From NCBI RefSeq assembly GCF_003550065.1, contig NZ_QXDC01000003.1:434001-498000 (forward strand): a stretch of 64,000 nt of DNA, written 5' to 3'. The translations under genes were made by a program, and so were the position numbers. This document shows positions 33,829-41,729 of the stretch, in pieces (the stretch's first letter is position 1; every line of letters begins with the position of its first letter). Origin of the DNA: Hephaestia caeni. Its GTDB lineage: Bacteria > Pseudomonadota > Alphaproteobacteria > Sphingomonadales > Sphingomonadaceae. The notes beneath the pieces are model-generated. The model did not search any database and had not been told where the DNA came from. It was given only the letters and a program-made list of their open reading frames with translations.

Positions 33829-34257
33829 TCAAGCGGATTCGCGTTCGGCGAACAACGCGCCGATGTCCAGTCGTTTGGCGAGCAGATCCTCGAGCGTATA
33901 GCCGTCGAGGACCGCCATGAACGCCGCCAGCGCCTCGCGCAGCGCCACCGTCAGCCCGCACGCGGGCGCGATCACGCAGGCATCGCAATCGGCGAGCGCG
34001 AACCCTTCCTCGGTGTGACGGATCACCGCGCCGACATTGATCTCGCCCGGCGGCCGGCCCAGCCGCATCCCGCCGAAGCGGCCGCGGACGCTGGTGACAT
34101 GGCCCTGCCGCACCAGATCGTTCGCGACCTTCATCAAATGGTTCTGCGAGACACCATAGGCGCGCGCGATCTCGGAGACCGAGCACAGTTGATCGGGCCG
34201 CGTGCCGAGATAGAGCAGCACGCGCATCGCATAATCGGTATACCGCGTCAGGCGCAT
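33829..34257 (-). CDS. nsrR: NsrR-like Rrf2 family regulator (iron-sulfur NO sensor)
   Basis: 142 aa Rrf2-family winged-helix repressor. The start MRLTRYTDYAMRVLLYLGT and recognition helix VSQNHLMKVANDLVRQGHV match NsrR, which senses nitric oxide through an iron-sulfur cluster. Three conserved cysteines lie at 91, 94 and 100 (DCDACVIAPACGL), close to the Cys91/96/102 set of enterobacterial NsrR. IscR and RirA differ in spacing and context. It is divergent from globin, alternative oxidase and DUF1971 genes with an inverted repeat in between, supporting the NO-sensor role. It probably also leads a transcript through metB. Confidence 0.85.
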   Translation of the reverse strand: MRLTRYTDYAMRVLLYLGTRPDQLCSVSEIARAYGVSQNHLMKVANDLVRQGHVTSVRGRFGGMRLGRPPGEINVGAVIRHTEEGFALADCDACVIAPACGLTVALREALAAFMAVLDGYTLEDLLAKRLDIGALFAERESA

Positions 34258-34274
34258 CGGCTCCCTCGGTCAAT

Positions 34275-34308
34275 TTGTCCCATTTTAATATGCATCTATA
34301 TTGCATAT
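34275..34308. promoter_or_regulatory. Putative NsrR operator overlapping the globin promoter
   Basis: ATATGCA (34288-34294) and TGCATAT (34302-34308) form a perfect 7-base inverted repeat with a 7-base spacer, close to the AT-rich ATGCAT-N-ATGCAT form of NsrR sites. On the plus strand TTGTCC (34275-34280) and TATATT (34297-34302), 16 bases apart, form a plausible -35/-10 pair. The -10 lies inside the repeat, so a bound repressor would block it. It is 31 bases from the nsrR start and 51 from the globin start. Confidence 0.65.
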
Positions 34309-34358
34309 ATCAATTCGCAGGGATACATGCAGCGCGAATACATGATTGGAGACGACTC

Positions 34359-34769
34359 GTGAGCATGAGCGGCGACATCCTCGACAGGCTCGACGACGCC
34401 GGGCTGAAAAATGTCGTTCACAATTTCTACGGGCGCGTGCGCGACGATGCCGAGCTGGGGCCGGTGTTCAACGACGCGATCTCCGATTGGCCGCATCACC
34501 TCGGCAAGATGGTCGATTTCTGGTCGTCGGTGATGCTCACTACGGGGCGCTACAAGGGCAATCCGATGATGATGCACCTGAAGCACAAACGGCGCATCAC
34601 CCCCGAATTGTTCGATCGCTGGCTGGCCTTGTGGGCCGAGACCACCGACGAACTGATGCCGCCCGACATCGCCGCCGCGCTCCAGGCCAAGGCCGGGCGG
34701 ATTTCGGAAAGCCTTCAGCTCGGCATGTTCTTCAGACTCGATCCGCATCCTTCAGGCGCGATGGCCTGA
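34359..34769 (+). CDS. Group III truncated hemoglobin
   Basis: 136 aa single-domain globin of the trHb3 class. Diagnostic features are FYGRVRDDAELGPVFNDAI, WPHHLGKMVDFWSSVMLTTGRYKGNP, and the proximal His in MMHLKHKRRITPELFDRWLALW. Group III globins are small haem proteins linked to NO or reactive nitrogen handling. I favour the GTG at 34359, since GGAG at 34348 is seven bases away; an ATG two codons later is the alternative. It is the first gene of a plus-strand run with the alternative oxidase (19-base gap) and the DUF1971 gene, divergent from the NsrR-like regulator. Confidence 0.92.
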   Translation: MSMSGDILDRLDDAGLKNVVHNFYGRVRDDAELGPVFNDAISDWPHHLGKMVDFWSSVMLTTGRYKGNPMMMHLKHKRRITPELFDRWLALWAETTDELMPPDIAAALQAKAGRISESLQLGMFFRLDPHPSGAMA

Positions 34770-34788
34770 ACCGTTCGGGAGATCACCC

Positions 34789-35478
34789 ATGCAGACCGCA
34801 CCGTTCGTCGATCTTAGCGTCCATCACAAACCGGTCGATTTCTCCGATCGCGTCGCGTTCGGCTTCACCAAGGCGATGCGCTTCTGCGCCGACACCTTCT
34901 TCGCCAAGCGCTATGGCCACCGCGCGATCGTGCTGGAGACCGTCGCGGCGGTGCCCGGCATGGTCGGCGCGACGCTGACCCATCTCAAATGCCTGCGCCG
35001 GATGTGCGACGATCAGGGCTGGATCCGCACGCTGATGGAGGAGGCCGAGAACGAGCGCATGCACCTGATGACCTTCATCGAGGTCGCGCACCCGACGCTG
35101 TTCGAGCGGTTGGTCATTTTGGCCGTGCAGTGGGTCTTCTACCTCGCCTTCTTCGGGCTATATCTGGTGAGTGCCCGAACCGCGCACCGCGTGGTCGGCT
35201 ATTTCGAGGAAGAAGCGGTGGTCAGCTACACCCTCTATCTGGAAGAACTCGATTCGGGCCGCAGCCCCGATCTGCCCGCGCCCGAGATCGCGCGGCATTA
35301 CTGGAAGCTCGGCGCCGACGCGACGCTGCGCGATGTCGTGCTGGTGGTGCGCGCCGACGAGGCGCATCACCGCGACGTCAATCACGGTTTCGCGTGCGAG
35401 CTTGCCGGCCGCGAGGTCGATCCCGCGCACCACGCGCCCTACCCCGAACACGCGGACGATATCCGCATGGCGGCCTGA
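34789..35478 (+). CDS. aox: Alternative oxidase (cyanide- and NO-insensitive quinol oxidase)
   Basis: 229 aa interfacial membrane di-iron oxidase that oxidises ubiquinol and reduces oxygen to water without pumping protons. All ligand motifs are present: E50 in LETVAAVPGMVG, E89 and H92 in AENERMHLM, the Glu cluster at 140-142 in YFEEEAVVSYT, and E191/H194 in RADEAHHRDVNH. A hydrophobic stretch between (VILAVQWVFYLAFFGLYLV) gives membrane attachment. Bacterial alternative oxidases are uncommon but known from Novosphingobium and Vibrio; in Vibrio the gene is under NsrR control. Placement behind a globin and an NsrR-like regulator suggests respiration during nitric oxide stress. Confidence 0.95.
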   Translation: MQTAPFVDLSVHHKPVDFSDRVAFGFTKAMRFCADTFFAKRYGHRAIVLETVAAVPGMVGATLTHLKCLRRMCDDQGWIRTLMEEAENERMHLMTFIEVAHPTLFERLVILAVQWVFYLAFFGLYLVSARTAHRVVGYFEEEAVVSYTLYLEELDSGRSPDLPAPEIARHYWKLGADATLRDVVLVVRADEAHHRDVNHGFACELAGREVDPAHHAPYPEHADDIRMAA

Positions 35479-35479
35479 G

Positions 35480-36073
35480 ATGGCGGACCGGCCGACCTCG
35501 CTTTTCAGCACGAGCGCGAGCAACGACGCGCGGGGCGATTTCATTCGTTCGATGCGCTGGATCGCGATCGCGGGCGTGCTCATGGTCGCGGGCGCGCTGT
35601 GGTATATGTCGCTGTTCGGCCCGCTCACGGCCCACACCGTGATCGCGACGACGCTCGGCGTGTTCATCTCGATGCTGCTCGGCTGCGGGCTGTTCGCCGC
35701 GGCGTTCTTCAGCTCCAAAAGCGGTTACGACCAGAACGTCACCGACGCGACCCGCGGCGACCATCTCGACACCAACCCGACCAGCCTTCCCGAGGGGCTC
35801 GAATCGTACCGGCGCACCGGCGATTTCACCGACGCCACCATCCCGGCCGCGCTGTTGAACGCCCACACCACCAAGGAAGGAAGCTGGGGGCTGATCCACG
35901 TCACCGAGGGGCGTTTGCGCTATCGCGTCACCGACCCGCACCGCGCGCCGCTCGACACGATCCTCACGCCCGATACCCAGCCGGGGATCGTCGAGCCGAC
36001 CATTTTGCACCAAGTCGAGCCGCTGGGCGCGGTGCGCTTCCACGTCGAATTCTGGCGCCGGCCGGCCGATTAG
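35480..36073 (+). CDS. Membrane-anchored DUF1971 (TehB N-terminal-like cupin) protein
   Basis: 197 aa protein with two parts. The N-terminal region has two hydrophobic helices (WIAIAGVLMVAGALWYMSLF and TVIATTLGVFISMLLGCGLF). After a short linker the C-terminal part matches DUF1971: LPEGLESYRRTGDFTDATIP, LLNAHTTKEGSWGLIHVTEG, then LHQVEPLGAVRFHVEFWR. DUF1971 is a cupin-like domain found at the start of some TehB proteins and near globin genes. Function is unknown; a nitrogen-oxide or redox-stress role is suggested only by context. The ATG is two bases after the oxidase stop, so co-translation is likely. Confidence 0.85.
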   Translation: MADRPTSLFSTSASNDARGDFIRSMRWIAIAGVLMVAGALWYMSLFGPLTAHTVIATTLGVFISMLLGCGLFAAAFFSSKSGYDQNVTDATRGDHLDTNPTSLPEGLESYRRTGDFTDATIPAALLNAHTTKEGSWGLIHVTEGRLRYRVTDPHRAPLDTILTPDTQPGIVEPTILHQVEPLGAVRFHVEFWRRPAD

Positions 36074-36099
36074 AGTTTGATCCACTTGCGTGGAAGCGC

Positions 36100-36172
36100 C
36101 ACCGGCCCGCTCCCCCACCCGGCCACCCAGCAGAGTATTCTATGGGTGGCCGGGTGGGGGAGCGGGCCGGTG
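36100..36172. repeat. Long palindrome, copy 3 (between convergent genes)
   Basis: Perfect 30-base arms at 36100-36129 and 36143-36172. The outer part (CACCGGCCCGCTCCCCCACC) is shared with the other three copies. The inner part differs (CGGCCACCCA in place of CGCCTCC-like sequence) but changes on both arms, so pairing is preserved. It lies between the convergent DUF1971 and 36211 genes. Confidence 0.8.
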
Positions 36173-36180
36173 CCGTAGCC

Positions 36181-36199
36181 GATTCAGCGTAGCTGAATC
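36181..36199. repeat. GATTCAGC hairpin beside palindrome copy 3
   Basis: GATTCAGC, loop GTA, GCTGAATC: a perfect 8-base stem located eight bases after palindrome copy 3. The same stem precedes copy 2 at 14098. Confidence 0.6.
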
Positions 36200-36210
36200 C
36201 GACTCCAGAA

Positions 36211-36447
36211 TCAATCAAGCCGGCGGAGCAGCTCGCCGCTGGCGATGACTTCGAACGTCTGCGCATCGATATAGCGCACCGGCTCTCCGGTGGTGAGCGC
36301 GAGCCGCCGCGCGCCCGGCCGGCGGCGCACGCCCGTGGCCCCCGTTTCGATCGCGACATTCTCGATGGCGACATGGCGATAATCGACGACGGTCACATAG
36401 GTGCCGTCGTCGCCGGCGCAGCGATAATGCGCCAGCGCCTCTTCCAT
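36211..36447 (-). CDS. Hypothetical protein
   Basis: 78 aa soluble protein, no signal peptide or membrane helix. The pattern suggests a small beta-rich domain (HYRCAGDDGTYVTVVDYRHVAIENV, then LALTTGEPVRYIDAQTFEVIASGELLRRL). I do not recognise a family with certainty. Its start overlaps the rnk stop by one base, so it is probably translated together with rnk. Codon use matches the neighbours. Confidence 0.7.
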   Translation of the reverse strand: MEEALAHYRCAGDDGTYVTVVDYRHVAIENVAIETGATGVRRRPGARRLALTTGEPVRYIDAQTFEVIASGELLRRLD

Positions 36448-36854
36448 TATTCGGCCGGCGCGGGGCGCACCTGCTCGATCCTGAGGCGCCGGTCGTGGCC
36501 GTCGCGATCGGGCCAGGTGATCGTCTGGCCTTCGGACAGGCCGATCAGCCCCGCCCCGACCGGGGTCAGGATCGATACGCGGCCGTTCGCGATATCCGCA
36601 TTCTCGGGATAGACGAGCTGGACCTCGCGGCGGCTGCCGCTGCCTTCGTCGACAAAGGTGACATGGCTGTTCATCGCGACCGTGTTCGCCGGCAGCGTGG
36701 CGGCGGTGTGGATTTCCGCGCGATCGATTTCGTCGAGCAGCATCTCCGACACCGCGGGCTGGCTGTGCTCGACGCGCAGCGCGAGACCGGCGAGCCGATC
36801 GGCTTCCTCGTCGATGAGGTGCAGCGGTGGCCTTGAATTGGCATTCGTCGTCAT
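36447..36854 (-). CDS. rnk: Rnk-like GreA/GreB-family protein (nucleoside diphosphate kinase regulator)
   Basis: 135 aa protein with a short N-terminal helical part and a C-terminal FKBP-like GreA/GreB domain. Hallmarks are NTVAMNSHVTFVDEGSGSRREVQLVYPENADIANGRVSILTPVGAGLIGL and the ending EGQTITWPDRDGHDRRLRIEQV (only parts quoted contiguous in family terms). The long coiled coil of true GreA is missing, which points to Rnk, an RNA-polymerase-binding relative. The start at 36854 (MTTNANSRPP) is preferred over a more distant ATG at 36902. It overlaps the next gene by one base. Confidence 0.88.
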   Translation of the reverse strand: MTTNANSRPPLHLIDEEADRLAGLALRVEHSQPAVSEMLLDEIDRAEIHTAATLPANTVAMNSHVTFVDEGSGSRREVQLVYPENADIANGRVSILTPVGAGLIGLSEGQTITWPDRDGHDRRLRIEQVRPAPAE

Positions 36855-37093
36855 GACAGTGATCCCGGAAGATAAAACTAAGACGTGCCCAACACGCACC
36901 ACTCTTGCGATTTGGGCCCAGACTTCGTGATGGAAATGGAGAAGTCCGGGTCAGGCGCGCGCGGCGAGCTGCCCGGAATGGTGGCGATAGCGTACGAAGG
37001 CGATCGGCGCGGTCATTTCAACATGATGCGGCGGCCACATCGCGCTGTCAAACCCGATTCGTCGCGATCATCGCAGGCGGCAAGGCGGCGGCG

Positions 37094-38521
37094 TCACATC
37101 GCCCTGCCGCCGACCGTGAGCCCCCCGACGAGCAGCGTCGGCTGGCCCACGCCCGCGGGCACGCCCTGCCCGCCCTTGCCGCACATGCCGATCCCCTCGT
37201 CGAGCGCGAAATCATCGCCGATCCCCTCGACGCGGGTGAGCACGCTCGGCCCGTCGCCGATCAGCGTCGCGCCCTTGATCGGCGCGCCCAGCCGGCCGTT
37301 TTCGATTTCGTATGCCTCGGTGCACGAAAACACGAACTTGCCCGAGACGATATCGACCTGCCCGCCGCCGAACGCGCTGGCGAAGATCCCCTTCTTCACC
37401 CGGCGCATCAATTCGGCGGGATCGTCGCTGCCGGCACGCATGAAGGTGTTGGTCATCCGCGGCATCGGCGCGTGCTCGAACGATTCGCGGCGGCCGTTGC
37501 CGGTCGGCGCCATCCCCATCAGCCGCGCGTTGAGCCGATCGTGCATATAGCCCTTGAGGATGCCGTCCTCGATCAGCACATTTTCCTGCGTCGGCGTGCC
37601 CTCGTCGTCGATCGTCAGGCTGCCGCGCCGGTCGAGGATCGCGCCGTCATCGACCACGGTGACACCCGGCGCCGCGACACGTTCGCCGATCCGGCCCGAA
37701 AAGGCGCTCGTGCCCTTGCGGTTGAAATCGCCTTCGAGCCCGTGGCCGACCGCTTCGTGGAGCAGCACGCCCGGCCAGCCGGGGCCGAGCAGCACGGTCA
37801 TCTCGCCCGCGGGCGCCTCGACCGACTCGAGGTTGACCAGCGCCTGGCGCAGCGCCTCGTCGATCGCGCGGTTCCACACGTCCTCGCCCATCAGCCGGTC
37901 GTAGAGATAGCGCCCGCCGATCCCGAAACTGCCGGTTTCGCGCCGCCCGCCGGCCGCAACCGTGATCGAGACGTTCAAGCGCACCAGCGGCCGGATGTCG
38001 GTGGCGACGAAGCCGTCGGCGCGCACGATCTCGACCACGCTCCACGATCCCGACAGCGACACCGAGACCTGCGCGACACGGCGGTCGCGCGCCCGCGCCG
38101 CCGCGTCGACCGCCAGGCACAGGTTCACCTTGTCCGCGAACGGCACGAGGTCGATCGGATCGGCGTCGGTATAAAGGTGACGGTTGGTCCGCTTGGGCGC
38201 GCTGCTCCGCGCTTGCGTCGACGGGTCGATCAGCGCCATCGTCTCGCCCGCGCGCCGGATCGCGGCGGCCGACAGTTCGTTGGCGTGCGCGAACGCCGTC
38301 GTCTCGCCGGAGACAGCGCGTAGCCCGAAGCCTGATTGCGTATCGTAGCTCGCGGTCTTGAGCCGTCCGTCGTCAAAACCGAACGACTCGCTCTTGCGAT
38401 ATTGCAGGTACAATTCGCCATCGTCGGCGCGCGCGAGCGCTTGCCCCGTGAGGCGGATCGCGGCGTCGGGATCGAGCCCCTGGCCGTAGAGGAAGCTGCG
38501 CGGATCGGCGGAAATCGTCAT
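37094..38521 (-). CDS. tldD: TldD, metalloprotease subunit
   Basis: 475 aa protein of the TldD/PmbA family, the catalytic partner of the TldD-TldE protease that processes small peptides and modified microcins. The zinc-binding HExxxH is seen in LLHEAVGHGLEGDFNRKG. C-terminal motifs VSGKFVFSCTEAYEIENGRLG and PIKGATLIGDGP are standard. The start at 38521 (MTISADPRSFLYGQG) fits the family. The partner pmbA/tldE is not in the window. A 239-base gap lies downstream, in which I recognise no gene. It is followed upstream on the same strand by the zinc-finger gene, 19 bases away. Confidence 0.95.
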   Translation of the reverse strand: MTISADPRSFLYGQGLDPDAAIRLTGQALARADDGELYLQYRKSESFGFDDGRLKTASYDTQSGFGLRAVSGETTAFAHANELSAAAIRRAGETMALIDPSTQARSSAPKRTNRHLYTDADPIDLVPFADKVNLCLAVDAAARARDRRVAQVSVSLSGSWSVVEIVRADGFVATDIRPLVRLNVSITVAAGGRRETGSFGIGGRYLYDRLMGEDVWNRAIDEALRQALVNLESVEAPAGEMTVLLGPGWPGVLLHEAVGHGLEGDFNRKGTSAFSGRIGERVAAPGVTVVDDGAILDRRGSLTIDDEGTPTQENVLIEDGILKGYMHDRLNARLMGMAPTGNGRRESFEHAPMPRMTNTFMRAGSDDPAELMRRVKKGIFASAFGGGQVDIVSGKFVFSCTEAYEIENGRLGAPIKGATLIGDGPSVLTRVEGIGDDFALDEGIGMCGKGGQGVPAGVGQPTLLVGGLTVGGRAM

Positions 38522-38540
38522 GCCCGCCGATATAGGGCGT

Positions 38541-38786
38541 CTAGCCCGCGTCGCCAGACGGGCTCGCACCCGAAGCGATATCGGGAAGCGCGGCCTGATC
38601 GACGCCATCGGCCGGCCCGCCGGCAAGGATGAAGCGCCGGTCGCAATAGCCGCAATCGACATAGCCGTGCTCGTCGATCTCGAGGAACACGCGCGGATGG
38701 CCGAGCGCGCCGGGAATACCGTCTCCGCTGCCGTCGCAGGCGATGCGGCGGTGGGTGACTCGGATCGTTTCGGGCGGCGGGATCAT
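38541..38786 (-). CDS. Zinc-finger protein (NDUFS6/CHCC type)
   Basis: 81 aa protein with a C-terminal CHCC zinc site: Cys in RIACDG, His in LGHPRVFLEID, and the pair in VDCGYCDRRFIL. This is the zf-CHCC domain of NDUFS6-like proteins, an accessory of respiratory complex I in mitochondria and many alphaproteobacteria. The start at 38786 (MIPPPETIRVTH) gives the normal length. The gene lies upstream of tldD on the same strand, the usual arrangement in sphingomonads being unknown to me. Complex I genes are not nearby. Confidence 0.87.
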   Translation of the reverse strand: MIPPPETIRVTHRRIACDGSGDGIPGALGHPRVFLEIDEHGYVDCGYCDRRFILAGGPADGVDQAALPDIASGASPSGDAG

Positions 38787-38944
38787 GGATGCGCCGATAG
38801 CAAGGTGCGCTGCGGCGGGCAATCGCCAACCGACATCCCGCCATGCCAGCGGAAGCCGGCACCTCGCGCGGCAAGAGACCCCGGCTTTCGCCGGGGCGAC
38901 GACGAGGGTTGGCGTGACAACCAGACCATCCTAGATGCCCCTCC

Positions 38945-39868
38945 ATGACCGACGCCGCGATCGCCATCGACCAACTCTCCAAAACCTACGAAGGCGGCAA
39001 GCAGGCGCTCGACAATGTCTCGTTCGAGGTGCCGCGCGGCAGCATCTTCGGGCTGCTCGGCCCCAACGGCGCGGGCAAATCGACGCTGATCAACATCCTC
39101 GCCGGGCTCGTCAACAAGACCAGCGGCAGCGCCGCGATCTGGGGTTTCGACATCGATCGCAACCCGCGCAATTCGAAGGCGTCGATCGGCATCGTCAACC
39201 AGGAAATCCTGTTCGACCCCTTCTTCACCCCCTATGAGACGCTCGAGATCCAGGCCGGCCTCTACGGCGTGCCCAGGGCGAAGCGCCGCTCGATGGAGCT
39301 GCTGCGCGCGGTCCATCTCGACGACAAGGCGAACGCTTATGCGCGCACGCTCTCGGGCGGCATGAAGCGCCGGCTGATGGTGGCCAAGGCGATGGTCCAC
39401 GCGCCGCCGGTGCTGGTGCTCGACGAACCGACCGCGGGCGTCGACATCGAGCTTCGCCAGCAGCTCTGGAGCTATGTCCGCGGGCTCAACCAGGCCGGGG
39501 TGACGGTGGTGCTGACGACGCATTACCTCGAGGAAGCCGAGGAATTGTGCGATCGCATCGCGATCATCAACCACGGCCGGCTGATCGCCAACGAGCCCAC
39601 GCGAACGCTGGTCGGCAAGGCCAAGGAGAAACTGGTCGAGGTGACGGTCGATCGCGACGTCGCCGAAGCGCCCGCCAGCCTCCGCTTCGAAAAGGTCGAA
39701 CTGAAGGGCGATCGGGTGCTCGCGATCACCTACGCCAAAGACCAGGCCAATGCCGGCGACGTGTTCGCCGCGGTGCAGGCGCAAGGCTATGGCATCATCG
39801 ACGTGTCGACCCGCGAAGCCGACCTGGAGGACGTGTTCCTGAGCCTCACGCGCGCCGCGAACGCCTGA
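38945..39868 (+). CDS. ABC-2-type transporter ATP-binding protein
   Basis: 307 aa ATPase subunit. Walker A GLLGPNGAGKSTLINIL, signature LSGGMKRRLMVAKAM, Walker B VLVLDEPTAGVD and the switch His in LTTHYLEEAEELCDR are intact. The N-terminal domain is followed by about 80 residues resembling the C-terminal extension of NodI/CcmA-like drug or polysaccharide exporters (DLEDVFLSLTRAAN at the end). The permease that should partner it is not adjacent: the next gene is a HerA-like ATPase after a repeat-filled gap. Substrate is unknown. Confidence 0.9.
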   Translation: MTDAAIAIDQLSKTYEGGKQALDNVSFEVPRGSIFGLLGPNGAGKSTLINILAGLVNKTSGSAAIWGFDIDRNPRNSKASIGIVNQEILFDPFFTPYETLEIQAGLYGVPRAKRRSMELLRAVHLDDKANAYARTLSGGMKRRLMVAKAMVHAPPVLVLDEPTAGVDIELRQQLWSYVRGLNQAGVTVVLTTHYLEEAEELCDRIAIINHGRLIANEPTRTLVGKAKEKLVEVTVDRDVAEAPASLRFEKVELKGDRVLAITYAKDQANAGDVFAAVQAQGYGIIDVSTREADLEDVFLSLTRAANA

Positions 39869-40201
39869 CGCTCGTCCCGTCATGCCGGACTCGTTCCGGC
39901 ATCCAAATCTCCAAGAGCGGCAGCGTTTGAGGCGCATTGGACCCCGAACGTAATTCGCGACTATCCCGTTCGGGCATGTAGTCTGGGAGAACGGTGCGCG
40001 AGTGCCGTATTCGTCCCTTGTGCTCCCGCGAAGACGGGAGCCCAGACTGGGTCAATACCGGGCTAAGCATGTCCCGCATGCTCAACCCGGTACTCCTTCG
40101 CGGGGACGCAAGCGAGGCGCTACGGATTGCGCGCCATCGAGCCGCCACCTGCCGATAGCGGCTTGCGTTGCGCCGCCGCCTTGCCCCATGCGCTGCCGGC
40201 G
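39869..40201. other. Gene-free gap filled by small inverted repeats
   Basis: No gene is supported in these 333 bases. A TCATGCCGGACTCGTTCCGG repeat half lies at about 39879-39903. A complex of hairpins follows from about 39975 to 40110 (for example CTCCCGCGAAGACGGGAG near 40022, and matching GTCTGGG/CCCAGAC blocks). The repeats resemble the other small intergenic families in this window. They probably separate the ABC ATPase transcript from the next gene. Confidence 0.55.
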
Positions 40202-41662
40202 ATGACGTTTCAGGTGGACATGGGTTTGGACGATGCCGGCCGCACGGTCGCGATCGATCTTGAGGAACTGCTCGCGACGCGGCTGCTCGTCCAGGGCAAT
40301 TCGGGCTCGGGCAAATCGCACCTGCTGCGCCGGCTGCTCGAAAAGAGCGCGGGCGAAGTCCAGCAGATCGTGATCGATCCCGAGGGCGATTTCGTCACGC
40401 TCGCCGACCATTACGGCCATGTCGCGATCGAGGCGGTCGATTATTCGGCGACCGAGATCACGCGCTTCGCCGGGCGCTGCCGCGAGCATCGCACCTCGGT
40501 GGTGCTCAGCCTCGAAGGGCTCGAGATCGACAGCCAGATGCGCTGCGCCGCCGCGTTCCTTTCCGGGCTGTTCGATGCCCCGCGCGACCATTGGTATCCC
40601 GCGCTCGTCATCGTCGACGAGGCACAGTTGTTCGCCCCCTCGGGCGCCGCCGAGGTGAGCGAGGACGCGCGGCGCGGGTCGCTCTCGGCGATGGCCAACC
40701 TGATGTCGCGCGGGCGCAAGCGCGGTCTGGCGGGCGTGATCGCGACCCAGCGACTCGCCAAATTGTCGAAGAACGTCGCCGCCGAGGCCTCCAATTTCCT
40801 GATGGGGCACACCTTCCTCGATATCGATATGGCGCGCGCCGCCGATCTGCTCGGCATGGAGCGCCGCCAGGCCGAGGCGATCCGCGATCTCCAGCGCGGC
40901 AGCTTCCTCGGACTCGGCCCGGCGATCGCACGCCGATCGATCACGGTCAGGATCGGCGCGGTCGAAACCGCCGCACGCAGTACCAGCCCGCAGCTCGTGC
41001 CGCTGCCCACAGCGCCGGCGGAGGACATGCGCGAATTGTTGTTCGCCGATCTGGAGGATGCGGCGCCGGCCCCGCCACCGCCACCCCCGCCTCCTCCGCC
41101 GCCGACCGCCAACCAGATGCTCGCCGACCTCGCCCGCGCCTCCGCCGAGGCCGTCCCGCCCGCCGAAGCGGAGGAAGAACCGCAGGACCACGAGCCCGTC
41201 ATCGTCGACGTGCTGCGCGCGATCATCGCCGATGCCGATTCGGCCGCGCGGCCGATCGCCGCTTTGTTCCAGGATTTTCAGGTCCGCTGCCGGATGGCGG
41301 GGGTGCGCCGCCCGCTGCTCGATCCGCCCGGCTTCGCGCGGCGGCTGGCGGCGGCGCGCGCGGGCATCTTCGAATCGCTCGACGACGATTGGGCGGATGC
41401 GCTCGCGGTCGCGCGCGACCTTCCCGACGACATGCTCGGCGTGTTCCTGCTGATCGCCCGCACCGCACGCGACGGCGCCCCCTGCCCCGGCGACGAGACG
41501 ATCGCCGACATCTACGGCACCAGTTCGCTCGGCCGCGCGCGCCGCGTGCTCGCCTATATGGAAAGCCGCGACGTCATCGTCCCGCGCGAGGATCTGGCCG
41601 GACGCCGCTCGATCGCGATTCCCCAACTCGGCTGGACGACCCAGCCCGCCGAGCCGGCGTGA
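40202..41662 (+). CDS. HerA-like (DUF87) ATPase
   Basis: 486 aa P-loop ATPase of the HerA/FtsK superfamily. Walker A is LLVQGNSGSGKSHLLRRLLE (residues 27-46), Walker B is LVIVDEAQLF, followed by MANLMSRGRKRGLAGVIATQRL, the sensor region. A run of eleven consecutive prolines lies near residue 290-300 and links to a C-terminal part of about 170 residues unlike HerA proper. HerA proteins pump DNA or act with nucleases; no NurA nuclease or known defence partner is adjacent. The start at 40202 (MTFQVDMGLDD) is chosen because it precedes the domain by a normal distance. Precise role unknown. Confidence 0.8.
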   Translation: MTFQVDMGLDDAGRTVAIDLEELLATRLLVQGNSGSGKSHLLRRLLEKSAGEVQQIVIDPEGDFVTLADHYGHVAIEAVDYSATEITRFAGRCREHRTSVVLSLEGLEIDSQMRCAAAFLSGLFDAPRDHWYPALVIVDEAQLFAPSGAAEVSEDARRGSLSAMANLMSRGRKRGLAGVIATQRLAKLSKNVAAEASNFLMGHTFLDIDMARAADLLGMERRQAEAIRDLQRGSFLGLGPAIARRSITVRIGAVETAARSTSPQLVPLPTAPAEDMRELLFADLEDAAPAPPPPPPPPPPPTANQMLADLARASAEAVPPAEAEEEPQDHEPVIVDVLRAIIADADSAARPIAALFQDFQVRCRMAGVRRPLLDPPGFARRLAAARAGIFESLDDDWADALAVARDLPDDMLGVFLLIARTARDGAPCPGDETIADIYGTSSLGRARRVLAYMESRDVIVPREDLAGRRSIAIPQLGWTTQPAEPA

Positions 41663-41729
41663 TGCCTTAGCGCTTCCTCGAACATCACCTATTGTGTATT
41701 GCCCAAGTCATACACCTGCGGAGGATCGG

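Noticed and set aside
36855..37093. Small gene in the rnk-tldD gap
   Set aside because: Open frames exist on both strands but none has a convincing start, ribosome site or recognisable product.
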